Source: Thermodesulfobacteriota bacterium (GTDB taxonomy: Bacteria > Desulfobacterota > Desulfobacteria > Desulfobacterales > Desulfosudaceae). Taken from it: a stretch of 64,000 nt of DNA. Within the stretch, counting starts at the first letter, position 1; each line of letters opens with the position of its first letter. Shown here piece after piece: positions 55,741-64,000 of the stretch. The translations under genes and the position numbers were made by a program. Below the pieces are notes generated by a model that was not told the DNA's origin, searched no databases, and saw only the letters and a list, made by a program, of their open reading frames with translations. Location of the stretch: positions 62,001-126,000 of the forward strand of contig JBFMDX010000005.1 in assembly GCA_040753795.1 (NCBI GenBank), in the 5' to 3' direction.

Positions 55741-56805
55741 ATGCCAAGGCTTACCTTTATTGATTCCCTGAGGGGACTGTCCATCGTCTGGGTCGTCCTC
55801 TTTCATATGCTGTATATTCCCGTACCGAATCCGGAAATCCCCGCCTGGGCACGCCCCTGGGTCGCCCGGGGGGATATGGGCGTCACGCTGTTTTTTATCA
55901 TCAGCGCCTTTTCGTTATGTTATACAATGGGGCACTACCGGGGTCATGACAGATCACTCCTGTCCTTCTATCTGCGCCGCTTTATCCGTATTGCCCCGCT
56001 GTACTATGTCCTTCTCCTGGTCCACATTTATCGTGGCTGGCGCTATTATACTCACGGCAAGAACCGCCTGGATATTTCCGACTGGTCGGCCAATCTTCTT
56101 TTTGTATTTAATCTCTTTGCGGACAACCAGGTGGGTATCGTCTGGGCCTGCTGGGCCATCGGCGTGCTGGCGATCTTCTATCTGATTTTTCCCCTGCTCT
56201 ATCAATTTTTCGACAACATTTGGAAATGCCTCGTCCTGGTTGTCCTGACGCTGCTGCTGGCGCACGCCCTGGAGCCGATTCTGGGTCGCCAGTATTTCCA
56301 GTGGTCCTTCCTGCGACACCTGCCGATGTTCGCCATCGGCATGCTGGTCTTTTATGCACTGAACCGGATCGCTGAAATCAGAGGGAAACGAATCATCGGC
56401 GCAGCACTGATGTGTTTATCCCTGCTGTTCTTTGTTCTGCTGTTACGCCGGGATCTGATTTCCTATTACTGGCAGGGGCTCGTCTTTTCCTCCCTTATAC
56501 TGGGTCTCGCTTTCAGTCCATTTACGCTTATCGTCAACCGGAGTACCCTCTTCCTCGGCAAAATCAGTTATTCGATGTATTTATGGCACCCTTTGCTGGT
56601 CTTCTGGCTGATCCCGTATTATCGTGCTGTGTCCGGCCTGACCATTCCGCTATCCGTCAAGTATGCGATCGTTGTAACGTCGACCCTGGCATTGCTTCTG
56701 GTCATCTCATATCTTTCGAATCGTTTTATTGAAGAGCCCGGAGCAAAAGCCGGAAAAAAGTTCCAACATCGATTATTGGCGGGCAGTAATTCAGGGGACG
56801 GGTAA
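55741..56805 (+). CDS. Membrane acyltransferase (acyltransferase family 3)
   Basis: A 354-residue protein with about ten membrane helices. It opens with FIDSLRGLSIVWVVLFHMLY (catalytic His motif) and has LRRFIRIAPLYYVLLL, both usual for acyltransferase 3. Such enzymes transfer acetyl or succinyl groups to surface polysaccharides or lipids. ATG 55741. It lies 12 bases upstream of an unknown gene and possibly forms a unit with it. It could decorate either of the window's glycans. Confidence 0.88.
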   Translation: MPRLTFIDSLRGLSIVWVVLFHMLYIPVPNPEIPAWARPWVARGDMGVTLFFIISAFSLCYTMGHYRGHDRSLLSFYLRRFIRIAPLYYVLLLVHIYRGWRYYTHGKNRLDISDWSANLLFVFNLFADNQVGIVWACWAIGVLAIFYLIFPLLYQFFDNIWKCLVLVVLTLLLAHALEPILGRQYFQWSFLRHLPMFAIGMLVFYALNRIAEIRGKRIIGAALMCLSLLFFVLLLRRDLISYYWQGLVFSSLILGLAFSPFTLIVNRSTLFLGKISYSMYLWHPLLVFWLIPYYRAVSGLTIPLSVKYAIVVTSTLALLLVISYLSNRFIEEPGAKAGKKFQHRLLAGSNSGDG

Positions 56806-56817
56806 CCTGTTCAACAA

Positions 56818-57375
56818 ATGATCATTTCCCGGCGCCATGGGATAGACGCCAGAATCCCTCCCGGGGCGGGAAAGTTATGTCCGGCGGCGGTGGCCATCAA
56901 ACCCGTCATCGATTTTCTGGGTCAACGGGTTTCCTTCGAAAATGTCCATCTGACCTGTTATCTCAACGACATGAAAATGGAATCCGATGTCCCCCTGCAA
57001 AGGGCCACCCGATCGCTGATCGGGCTCCTGCTGACGTTCTCCGACTGTCCCATCATGATGAAGCTGCGGCTCATGGCCTATTTTCATGTGCCCTTGGCGA
57101 ATAAGGAACATACCGGATTCCGATTCATCGGAATGTATCTCATCGCCCAGTATTTGCGCCGCTCGATGAATCTGCCGCCGGACTGGGATCTGGATCAACT
57201 CCCCGACACGTTCAGGAAAATCCACCAGGCCAATCGCATACGCGCGGTGGCGGAATCTGACGCCGCCGTCAACGGCCTGATTCTGCTTGATGCCTTCGCG
57301 GAATCGGTGGAGTTACAGGTTGAAAAGTTCCTGGAAGGAATGAAACCTTTTTTCTCGACATATTTGTCGGAATAA
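56818..57375 (+). CDS. Conserved-looking hypothetical protein
   Basis: A 185-residue soluble protein that I do not recognise. It has a proline-rich start, then VDFLGQRVSFENVHLTCYL-like strands (residues about 30-50) and a helical C-terminal half (TFRKIHQANRIRAVAESDAA, ESVELQVEKFLEGMKPF). A long hydrophobic helix is missing. ATG at 56818 is 12 bases after the acyltransferase stop, with GGGGACGGG further upstream, so coupling is likely. A later start is possible. Nothing in the sequence defines a function. Confidence 0.55.
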   Translation: MIISRRHGIDARIPPGAGKLCPAAVAIKPVIDFLGQRVSFENVHLTCYLNDMKMESDVPLQRATRSLIGLLLTFSDCPIMMKLRLMAYFHVPLANKEHTGFRFIGMYLIAQYLRRSMNLPPDWDLDQLPDTFRKIHQANRIRAVAESDAAVNGLILLDAFAESVELQVEKFLEGMKPFFSTYLSE

Positions 57376-57379
57376 ATCC

Positions 57380-57417
57380 GTTTCCCGGACCTTGCTGAAG
57401 CGGCAGGTCCGGAAAAC
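57380..57417. terminator. Bidirectional-type hairpin between convergent genes
   Basis: GTTT, one base, CCGGACCT (57380-57392) pairs with AGGTCCGG, one base, AAAC (57405-57417). It lies five bases after the hypothetical gene and 27 before the actin stop. AT-rich flanks support termination in either direction, though T runs are short. Confidence 0.5.
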
Positions 57418-57444
57418 GAATGCGAAAATTCAGAAAAAATCGGG

Positions 57445-58464
57445 CTAGAGTTGTTCCCAGTATTTTTCGGGCATATCCTGGGCCAGCTTCAAAGCGCCGT
57501 CGGACCCGGCAAACAACGGGTCCTCCACGCATTTCACGTTGCAGGGGCCGTATTCCTTGAGGGCATCCTGGACGTATTCCTTGATCCCCCGGATCAGGCT
57601 TCCGCCCCCGGCCAGAACAATATTATTCTTGATCTTGACCTGGAACTCGGGATCAAATCGCGCGATCATCTCGGTGGTGGTCTCCATCAGGGCCGGCATA
57701 ATGCTTTCACAGGCCCGTCTGACCTCATTCTTGATGTCATGCATCACCGGTTTTCCGTCCACGGGCAGTTCCACCCGGATCTCCTCCGGGATCTCCCGCA
57801 CGAAGCTGAACTGCTCCTTGAATTCCCTGACCATGTTCTTGTTGAACTTCGAGTTGGAAAATTTTTCATTCAGGTAACTGAACAGCTGATCGTCGATGTA
57901 GTCGCCGGCGGTCAGAATTGTTTTCTGATCCTCTTCAGAAGGGATGGTCCCGTGCATGATGCAGAAATCCGTAGTGCCGGCTCCGATATCAATGACCATG
58001 GCGTTATTCAGCAGCCCCATTCCATAGGCGACGGCAAACGGCTCGGACACCACCATCATCGAATGGGCGAAATCCGCCACCGCTTTGCGGATGGCGAGCT
58101 TGTTGACTTTCAGTGTATCGGCGGGCACGCCGACCACCGCGAAGATCTTCCGGCCGGTCTCGGGTCCCGCCAGGCTGATCAGATGCTTGATGATCTCCTT
58201 GACCGCCTCTTCGCTCCGCTCGATGCCTTCCTTGATGACGCCGTGCTGCAGCGGCCGGAACAGATCAAGGGAAAGGCGGTGCTGGAGCGCTTCCGCGCCG
58301 AACATGACCGGCTTGCCCACGACCTGCTGGGCGATAAAATCCTTGGGCCAGCCGACAAAGCTCTGAACCCATTCCCGCGTACCATTGCTGGCGGAGATGG
58401 AACTGCGCGATGTTCCGAGGTCGATACCCACAAACAGGATCTGCTCATTGTCTTTTGGCTTCAT
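57445..58464 (-). CDS. MamK-like bacterial actin
   Basis: A 339-residue actin-family ATPase that is closest to MamK, the filament that lines up magnetosomes. Visible motifs: phosphate 1 FVGIDLGTSR (DLGTS 15-19), EPFAVAYG with E141, phosphate 2 VIDIGAGTTDFC (159-166), and adenosine NIVLAGGGSLIRG (281-293). Its end ECVEDPLFAGSDGALKLAQ...YWEQL matches MamK as I recall it. E141 and D159 correspond by alignment to catalytic E143 and D161 of MamK. ATG 58464 follows AAAGGAG inside the end of the amidase gene, overlapping it by 20 bases. No mam or mms genes are seen. Family is firm; filament function is inferred. Confidence 0.9.
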   Translation of the reverse strand: MKPKDNEQILFVGIDLGTSRSSISASNGTREWVQSFVGWPKDFIAQQVVGKPVMFGAEALQHRLSLDLFRPLQHGVIKEGIERSEEAVKEIIKHLISLAGPETGRKIFAVVGVPADTLKVNKLAIRKAVADFAHSMMVVSEPFAVAYGMGLLNNAMVIDIGAGTTDFCIMHGTIPSEEDQKTILTAGDYIDDQLFSYLNEKFSNSKFNKNMVREFKEQFSFVREIPEEIRVELPVDGKPVMHDIKNEVRRACESIMPALMETTTEMIARFDPEFQVKIKNNIVLAGGGSLIRGIKEYVQDALKEYGPCNVKCVEDPLFAGSDGALKLAQDMPEKYWEQL

Positions 58465-59653
58465 AAATGAAATCTCCTTTATCCAAATAATCAAGTATTC
58501 CCTTTTCAAGATAACTGGCGATATTTTCCCGGTGAGCTTCGGTGTTCAGCTGCACCTCTTCCTCCCGGTTGCTCATGCAGGAAACTTCGGTGAGGACCGA
58601 AGGGACGTCGACCCCCAGAAGCACCACAAACGGCGCCCTTTTCACGCCATAATTATAAATGTGACTGTTCTGCCGGCGGCTGGATACAAACAACTCCTTC
58701 TGAATGGAGGTGGCCAGGTTTCTGGATTCCTGGAGTTTTAACGTATCGCCGATTTTCTCGATCATCTGTTTGAAGTCGCTCAAGGCATATTCCGATCCGA
58801 CATTTTCCTTTTCCGCCAGCCGCATGATTTTCGGATCGGAAGACGGGCCGAAATAGTAAGTCTCGATAATATTGATCGGTTTTTTCGGCAGATAATTGAT
58901 GTGAATCGATACAAACAGATCGGCCCTGCTCTCCCGGGCCGTATACACTCGCCGCTGAAGGGGCAGGGTCGCGTCATCCTCACGGGTCATTAAAATGTTA
59001 TATCCCTCGTGTTTCTCCAGCCGCTCCTTCAGTCTTCTGGCGATGTCAAGGGTAATGTCCTTTTCTTTTGTACCGAGGCTTCCGATCGTTCCGGGATCGT
59101 CACCGCCGTGCCCGGGATCGATCATGATGGTTTTAACTCCCAGGCCGAACATTCGGCTTAACGGGATATTGCCCCTTTCCAGAAGGCCGTTGAAATCCGA
59201 CGGCTTGACCAGACTCTCCGACGGAAAGGGCGAATCCGGCATGACCGTCTGAACGAGCAGCGGCGCGATGCTTTCGGACGAATTGCCTTCCCTGGCGGCC
59301 GGCGCAACAAGCCCACCTCTATCGGGAGGAGTCCCGTTAAAATCCGTTTCAGGCGGATTTTCCGTCACATGGCCCATCCCGGTCGAGGTCGGCTGAAGTT
59401 TCTTCGGCGAAGCGGCGATACTTTCGGCAGGGTATCGTGCCGGAGCGACCGCCAGATGCGAAAAGCTCCCCTGAACGACATAGGCGGTCAGCAGAAGGAG
59501 CAGAAGAATCAGCATTTTCCGATAGGGGTAGTCGGATGGTTTCCTTCTCCGGTAAGAACCCTTGCCGATGATCCGGAGATTATCCTCATACACCCCTTTA
59601 AGGATGCCTTCTTTCAGCCTTGATTCCCTGTTTCTTAATAATGACGACATCAT
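58445..59653 (-). CDS. N-acetylmuramoyl-L-alanine amidase, membrane-anchored
   Basis: A 402-residue protein. A 46-residue cytoplasmic head and one membrane segment (about 47-61, MLILLLLLLTAYVVQ) precede a 130-residue linker, then an Amidase_3 domain (about 185-395). Zinc ligands are in MIDPGHGGDDPG, the Glu in GTKEKDIT, and His in FVSIHIN; the catalytic Glu is in SVLTEVSCMSN. It cleaves the bond between muramic acid and the stem peptide, often in cell separation. The -10 box TATAAT at 59667-59662 is only eight bases from ATG, suggesting a leaderless message. The MamK-like gene overlaps its end. Confidence 0.9.
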   Translation of the reverse strand: MMSSLLRNRESRLKEGILKGVYEDNLRIIGKGSYRRRKPSDYPYRKMLILLLLLLTAYVVQGSFSHLAVAPARYPAESIAASPKKLQPTSTGMGHVTENPPETDFNGTPPDRGGLVAPAAREGNSSESIAPLLVQTVMPDSPFPSESLVKPSDFNGLLERGNIPLSRMFGLGVKTIMIDPGHGGDDPGTIGSLGTKEKDITLDIARRLKERLEKHEGYNILMTREDDATLPLQRRVYTARESRADLFVSIHINYLPKKPINIIETYYFGPSSDPKIMRLAEKENVGSEYALSDFKQMIEKIGDTLKLQESRNLATSIQKELFVSSRRQNSHIYNYGVKRAPFVVLLGVDVPSVLTEVSCMSNREEEVQLNTEAHRENIASYLEKGILDYLDKGDFIYEAKRQ

Positions 59654-59769
59654 GGTTATGGATTATAACAAAAAAGATAAAAAACACAATTATTTTATAT
59701 AGTTTATGGCCAAACCGTTTTCCCTGTCAAAAGTCCCCGGGAAATGACCGGACTGCACACAGAATTCAT

Positions 59770-59783
59770 CCCGTCACGACGGG
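59770..59783. promoter_or_regulatory. Perfect short palindrome upstream of the amidase gene
   Basis: CCCGTC (59770-59775), two bases, GACGGG (59778-59783). It lies 117 bases before the amidase start and 86 bases after the previous lipoprotein stop. It may serve as an operator for the amidase-actin unit or a weak terminator. Confidence 0.35.
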
Positions 59784-59868
59784 TTGGCTAACGCCAGATT
59801 GTAATACGGTCGCCCTTGGCTATCAACTATCACGGTCAAGCGACATCGTACCGGTCCGGGCATGAAAT

Positions 59869-61566
59869 CTAATTGACATAACTCACCCGGAACGGGCCGA
59901 CGATGGAATTAAAGACCAGATCACCGTTTTTCAGGTACTGTAAAATGGCATAGGCGCCGTTACCAAAATTCTGACGACCGAAAATCGTCTGATGCACCGT
60001 GGCGCCGCTGTCCCAGTCAAGACCGGTGACTTCCCACCCTCTTTCCGGGGTATATCCGTTCACGACGGCCAGGTGCTGCGACCGGCTATGGACGGGAATC
60101 ATGCTGGTGGAAGACACGTCAGGCCGGGACCAGACTGAAACCCACCGGTCTTCATCCGTGTCCCAGCGAAACCGCTCTACTCCGTAACAGGTGTCATAAG
60201 CCGGTCCCATCAGGGACACCGCCAGCAGTTTATTGGTACCGGCGATTTCCGAATCCTCCGCATTTTCCGGAATGTTGTTGACCACAAAGGCGCCGTAGCC
60301 ATCAACCACGACCGACTGTTCCGACTGGATCCAGTCCGGAGCAGCGGCGAATCCGCAGGTCACCTCCATTTGCCCGGCGATTCTCCGTGAAGCGGTATCC
60401 GGCCGCTGGACAAAATCCGCCGGGATGGCGTCGCGCCAGAAGGCCACCAGTTTCATCCGCCTGGATCCGTCGGTAATGACGACCAGTTTATCGGAATCGC
60501 TTCCGAATCCCATGAGGGTCGGGGTGGAGCCGGTGCCCGTACCGAATTTGACGATGGGCGGCACGGCATCTTCAGGTGCGTCATAGGGACTCGACCAGGC
60601 GCCGTCGGCTTCCAGGTCGGAAATCCTGTCGCCGGTCCAGACCAGCTTCCGCATTATTTTATTGGAGGCGACGTAAATACCGTTATCCTCATCCACGGCA
60701 ATGGAATTGGTAGTGCTTTCGTCCAGTCCGAAGGGATAAAAGCGGGCGGTCGAAAGGTCGAAGTCGCGATCGATTACGGCAATTCCGTTGTTGAAATTAA
60801 CAATCAGATAACCGTCATAAGTCAGGGTCAGCCCGAACAGGCGGATGGAATCCGGCGGCATGAACCCGGCCGCTTCCTGGATGTCGGCGGCATTGTCGAT
60901 CTGCCTCAACACTTCAATCCCCCGGGATGGATCCCGAAAATCACGCAGGCCGAAGGCGTAGATACCGAAGCCGAAATTGGCGTACAGCACGTTGTCACGG
61001 TCCACCACGGAATATGCGCCGTTAAAAAGACGGAATAAATAATTGGTACCGAAGTTCTCGACAAGGTAGACGTCCATTTCATCGATGGTCATGCCGGCCG
61101 GATCCATCTGGCCGAAATCCCGCTGCGTTTCCTCTGAAACCGGGCCAAGCGTCGGATCCATGTACGCGGGCGCGTCCAGAAACGCGACCGTGTTCCAGCG
61201 TTCATCATCCATACGCACATAGGCCACGTGATCCGTTCCGACCCCCCACATGTAGTCGGGATCAACGGCTGCCAGGGTAATGATATTCACCGGGCCGCCC
61301 CAGGAAATGGGCTGCTGTTCAGGATCCACGGTAAAAGTTCCGGCCGGAGGGCCATAGGGGGTGGAATCACTCTGGGATGAGTCAAAATGGGTGATGCCGT
61401 ACAGGGAGGATGAAAGAAAGGGATTGGGTGCCGCCCGCATGGTTCTTTTGTCGCTATCGCTGTCATCCCAATCGCAGGCGGACAGGGTTATCAGCAGGGC
61501 AGCGGTCAGAACATAATATCCGGCAGACTTCAACAGACGTTTTCGTTCCGTTTTTTTTGGGCGCAT
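59869..61566 (-). CDS. Large secreted lipoprotein with beta-propeller-like pattern, unknown
   Basis: A 565-residue lipoprotein (MRPKKTERK start, lipobox LITLSAC, Cys31 followed by Asp, a retention signal for the inner membrane in enteric bacteria). The body repeats strand-like units such as LTYDGYLIVNFNNGIAVIDRD and NSIAVDEDNGIYVASN, suggestive of an NHL/SMP-30-type propeller. I recognise no family. ATG 61566 has AGGAG eight bases upstream; a TTG at 61584 is unlikely. It follows the Clp gene's terminator and precedes the amidase by 215 bases. Function unknown. Confidence 0.65.
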   Translation of the reverse strand: MRPKKTERKRLLKSAGYYVLTAALLITLSACDWDDSDSDKRTMRAAPNPFLSSSLYGITHFDSSQSDSTPYGPPAGTFTVDPEQQPISWGGPVNIITLAAVDPDYMWGVGTDHVAYVRMDDERWNTVAFLDAPAYMDPTLGPVSEETQRDFGQMDPAGMTIDEMDVYLVENFGTNYLFRLFNGAYSVVDRDNVLYANFGFGIYAFGLRDFRDPSRGIEVLRQIDNAADIQEAAGFMPPDSIRLFGLTLTYDGYLIVNFNNGIAVIDRDFDLSTARFYPFGLDESTTNSIAVDEDNGIYVASNKIMRKLVWTGDRISDLEADGAWSSPYDAPEDAVPPIVKFGTGTGSTPTLMGFGSDSDKLVVITDGSRRMKLVAFWRDAIPADFVQRPDTASRRIAGQMEVTCGFAAAPDWIQSEQSVVVDGYGAFVVNNIPENAEDSEIAGTNKLLAVSLMGPAYDTCYGVERFRWDTDEDRWVSVWSRPDVSSTSMIPVHSRSQHLAVVNGYTPERGWEVTGLDWDSGATVHQTIFGRQNFGNGAYAILQYLKNGDLVFNSIVGPFRVSYVN

Positions 61567-61655
61567 GAGACTTTCTCCTAACAAAAAATATATTTTAAAA
61601 AAAATTATAGCACCTTTTTCTTACACTGGCTATCCGGGATTTCCTCTCCCGAAAG

Positions 61656-61684
61656 TAAAAAGAATCCGGGCACTGTCCACCCGG
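61656..61684 (-). terminator. Intrinsic terminator of the Clp gene
   Basis: The minus strand has CCGGG, nine bases, CCCGG (61684-61666) followed by ATTCTTTTT. It lies about 40 bases after the Clp stop at 61725. Stem is short but GC-only and the T tract is clear. Confidence 0.55.
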
Positions 61685-61724
61685 GCGATCGGCTAACAGC
61701 TTTTGTTATCTTGGATGAAAAAAA

Positions 61725-64000
61725 TTAACGGACCGGCACGATCGCTATGCGGTCAGCTTCAACACGGGCCCTCCAGACTTTCCGCTCCGCGAACTTTCCA
61801 TCCAGGGCCATGGCGGCAAGAGGCGCCTGAAGCATCTGATCGATGGTTCGTTTGAGCTCCCGCGCCCCGAATTCCGGGCTGAACCCCCGGTTGACCATCT
61901 GGCCGAAGGCCTCTTTTGAAATCTTCAGGGTAACGCCGTATTTTTCCCTCAGGCCGGACAGGATATCCAGGCAGATCATCTGGGCGATTTTGCCGACGGC
62001 GGCCTCGTCCAGGGGATTGAAGAGAATGATCTCGTCAATGCGGTTGACGAATTCCTTGCGAAAAAATCCCGACAGGGATTCCATCAGGTCGGCGGTCGAG
62101 GGGGCCGCCGTGTCCGCCACCCGAGAAACGAAGCCCACCGCGTTGTCCCCGCCGGTGGTGACGGCCAGGTTGGAGGTCATGATAAAAATGGCGTTTTTTG
62201 CGTCCACGGTCCGTCCCTTTGAATCGGTGATGCGGCCGTCGTCAAATACCTGGAGGAACAAGTCAAAGATCCGGGGATGGGCCTTTTCCACCTCGTCAAT
62301 CAGAACAATGGAGAACGGTCGGGTCCGCAGCCGGCCGGTGAGCTGCCCCTCCTCTTCATAGCCGATATATCCCGGGGGAGACCCGATCAGTTTGGCCGCC
62401 GAATGCTCTTCCATGAACTCCGACATGTCCAGGCGGATCATTGCGTCCGGCCGGCCGAACAGGAATTCAGCCAGGGCTCTGGCGGTCTCGGTTTTGCCCA
62501 CGCCGGTGGGACCAAGGAAAAGGAAAACAGCCACCGATCCCTTCCGGCGGGTAATACCGGAATAGGCGATCTTGAGTTTTTCGCAAATCCGGCGGACGGC
62601 ATCTTTCTGCCCGATGATTCGTCGTCCGAGGTGCTTTTTCAGGTCCAGTATCCTGGCACCGCCGGACCGGCCCTCATGGCCGGCGATGATCTCCAGGGGG
62701 ATGCCGGTCTTGTCGGACAAGACCTGCGCCACGGCCGTCTTGTCGACGACGCCTCCCGAAGTCTCGTCGGGCAGGCCTCTCGCGGCGCCCGGGATCATGC
62801 TCAAAACCGGGATCTTCGCCCTGGCGCCGGCCTTGTCGACCAGGTCGATGGCCTTGTCCGGCAGGCGGTGATCCGGGTCAAACCGGATGGCCAGGTCCAC
62901 GGCGGCATCTATCGCCCGGTCGCTGACGGTGACGCCGTAATGCTTTTCCCAGCGGGGCCGGATACCTTTTAGGATGGCAACGGTCTCATTCCGGTCCGGT
63001 TCCTCGATCAGGACCATTTCAAATCTTCTGGCCAGGGCCGGATCCTGTTCAATATGCCGACGGTATTCGTCAATGGTCGTGGCGCCGATGCAGGAAAATT
63101 CGCCCCGGGCCAGTACCGGCTTTAACATATTGGCCGCGTCCATGCTCCCTTCGGCCCGGCCGGCGCCGATCATGTTGTGGATTTCGTCGATAAAGACAAT
63201 CGTGCCGGGCTGGCTTCTGACCTCGGCGATGATCTTCGTCAGCCGTTCTTCAAATTCTCCCCGGTACTTTGTCCCGGCCTGGAGCGCGCCCAGGTTGAGT
63301 TCGATGATCCGCTTGCCGGACAATACAGCCGGGTCCTTGCCCTCCACGATCCTCATTGCCAGGGCTTCGACGATGGCGGTCTTCCCTACCCCGGCTTCTC
63401 CGACAATCACCGGGTTGTTCTTTTTTGACCGGGCCAGGGTCTGGATGATATGAAGCAGTTCCTTCCTGCGACCGATAAAAGGCCCGAGCCGGCCGGCCGC
63501 GGCTTCTTCGTTCAGATTCCGGCCATACAGCGCCAGGGTCGGGGTGACAGCGGGATTTACCGGACCGCCGGGGACCTCCGGCATGGCGGCGCCGGCGGGG
63601 GCAGGACCTGCCGCGGCGGCGTTGATCAGGGATTGGAATTGCGCCGGTGATACCCCCAGGCTTTCGATGGCCGCGGTAATGACGGACCCCGGTGAATCCA
63701 GGATGGAGGCCAGCAGATCGACAGCGGTGATTTCTCCGGACCGGGAATGCGATTCGGCGGACTGGAAAACGCCTTTGCATTCCGCGCTCCGGTGGACCAC
63801 GGCGCCGGGAGGATGAACGTATTTTCCACGGCCCTGAAGCGATCGCGTCCGGCGGCGGATATCGGCCATGGACCGGCCGAGGCCGGACAGCGCGCCTGCA
63901 AGGATCTGGTACTCGCCCTTGAGTCGCGCGTAATCGACATCGGAGATATTCAGATCCCGGGGAGAGGCGGCGACCACTTTGTCCAGGCTGAAAACCGCCA
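61725..64000 (-). CDS. ClpA/ClpC-like AAA+ unfoldase, C-terminal part (start outside the window)
   Basis: An HSP100 ATPase whose frame remains open to the window edge; over 750 residues are visible. A Clp N-type helical domain is followed by a first AAA domain (GEAGVGKT, VFIDEIHN) and a second (GPTGVGKT, IVLIDEVEKAHP). There is no long coiled-coil middle domain, so it is not a ClpB disaggregase. A NAVGFVSR loop sits where ClpA, ClpC and ClpX carry the hydrophobic tripeptide that docks to ClpP, so it probably feeds a protease. No clpP or clpS is in view. Confidence 0.88.
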   Translation of the reverse strand, partial: AVFSLDKVVAASPRDLNISDVDYARLKGEYQILAGALSGLGRSMADIRRRTRSLQGRGKYVHPPGAVVHRSAECKGVFQSAESHSRSGEITAVDLLASILDSPGSVITAAIESLGVSPAQFQSLINAAAAGPAPAGAAMPEVPGGPVNPAVTPTLALYGRNLNEEAAAGRLGPFIGRRKELLHIIQTLARSKKNNPVIVGEAGVGKTAIVEALAMRIVEGKDPAVLSGKRIIELNLGALQAGTKYRGEFEERLTKIIAEVRSQPGTIVFIDEIHNMIGAGRAEGSMDAANMLKPVLARGEFSCIGATTIDEYRRHIEQDPALARRFEMVLIEEPDRNETVAILKGIRPRWEKHYGVTVSDRAIDAAVDLAIRFDPDHRLPDKAIDLVDKAGARAKIPVLSMIPGAARGLPDETSGGVVDKTAVAQVLSDKTGIPLEIIAGHEGRSGGARILDLKKHLGRRIIGQKDAVRRICEKLKIAYSGITRRKGSVAVFLFLGPTGVGKTETARALAEFLFGRPDAMIRLDMSEFMEEHSAAKLIGSPPGYIGYEEEGQLTGRLRTRPFSIVLIDEVEKAHPRIFDLFLQVFDDGRITDSKGRTVDAKNAIFIMTSNLAVTTGGDNAVGFVSRVADTAAPSTADLMESLSGFFRKEFVNRIDEIILFNPLDEAAVGKIAQMICLDILSGLREKYGVTLKISKEAFGQMVNRGFSPEFGARELKRTIDQMLQAPLAAMALDGKFAERKVWRARVEADRIAIVPVR

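Noticed and set aside
57451-58470. Plus-strand open frame of 339 codons opposite the MamK-like gene
   Set aside because: The same length arises from antisense codon bias; it lacks a ribosome site and motifs, and the actin on the other strand is unmistakable.
57445-59653. Interpretation of this locus as a magnetosome island
   Set aside because: Only MamK-like is present. mamA, mamB, mamE, mamM, mamO, mamP, mamQ and mms genes are not visible in 64 kb, so a magnetosome claim is not supported.

Overview
The window reads as chromosome of a strictly anaerobic Desulfobacterota-type bacterium (a relative of sulfate reducers such as the Desulfobacteraceae/Desulfosarcinaceae). The argument is content: a methylene-THF reductase pair (MetF and MetV) followed by two HdrA/Qmo-like iron-sulfur flavoproteins, MglA/PilZ/DUF4388 signalling genes, tandem MopE/DUF1566 lipoproteins, and a GC-rich codon style interrupted by AT-rich glycan genes. 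No 16S or other species marker is present, so this placement is inference. I saw no rRNA, tRNA, IS element or CRISPR array.

Positions 1-8.7 kb (all minus strand) form one exopolysaccharide secretion/regulation operon: a degenerate HD-GYP protein, an ExeA/GspA-type ATPase, an unusual outer-membrane export lipoprotein that starts with a calcium-type FG-GAP propeller, a Wzz/BY-kinase fusion, an O-antigen ligase/polymerase, a PqqD-like chaperone and a radical SAM enzyme cut by the window edge. Positions 8.9-17.4 kb are a second minus-strand operon with tightly overlapping genes: four GT4 glycosyltransferases, WbqC, a PIG-L deacetylase, a DegT aminotransferase and the polyprenyl-phosphate sugar-1-P transferase that would start the glycan. 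Positions 17.7-29.8 kb hold an ABC-transporter glycan locus (Wzm, Wzt with a carbohydrate-binding tail, methyltransferases, GT2/GT4/GT9 enzymes, an acyltransferase and a PMT-like membrane enzyme) with AT-rich, probably transferred genes.

From 30-38 kb come a crotonase, a chemoreceptor-like protein, and a signalling block (TPR protein, MglA-like GTPase, DUF4388/cyclic-nucleotide protein, PilZ protein) joined to purC and a ParB-like gene. Positions 38-43.9 kb are energy metabolism: metV-metF-QmoA-like-QmoB-like, and divergent mdh. Positions 44-51.7 kb hold a probable operon of two TRL lipoproteins, uvrB, uvrC and two metal-binding/DUF1566 lipoproteins. Positions 51.8-57.4 kb are mixed housekeeping genes (kinase-fold, methyltransferase, periplasmic cyclophilin, DUF362, acyltransferase 3, an unknown). 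Positions 57.4-59.7 kb pair a peptidoglycan amidase with an actin that closely resembles MamK of magnetotactic bacteria, but no other magnetosome gene is in view. The window ends with a large lipoprotein and a ClpC/ClpA-like unfoldase whose start lies outside.

The points most worth pursuing are the MamK-like actin coupled to an amidase, the propeller-Wza fusion with its odd kinase and degenerate HD-GYP partner, the MetVF-Qmo-like complex with no membrane subunit, and a short structured transcript or attenuator between the crotonase and the chemoreceptor.
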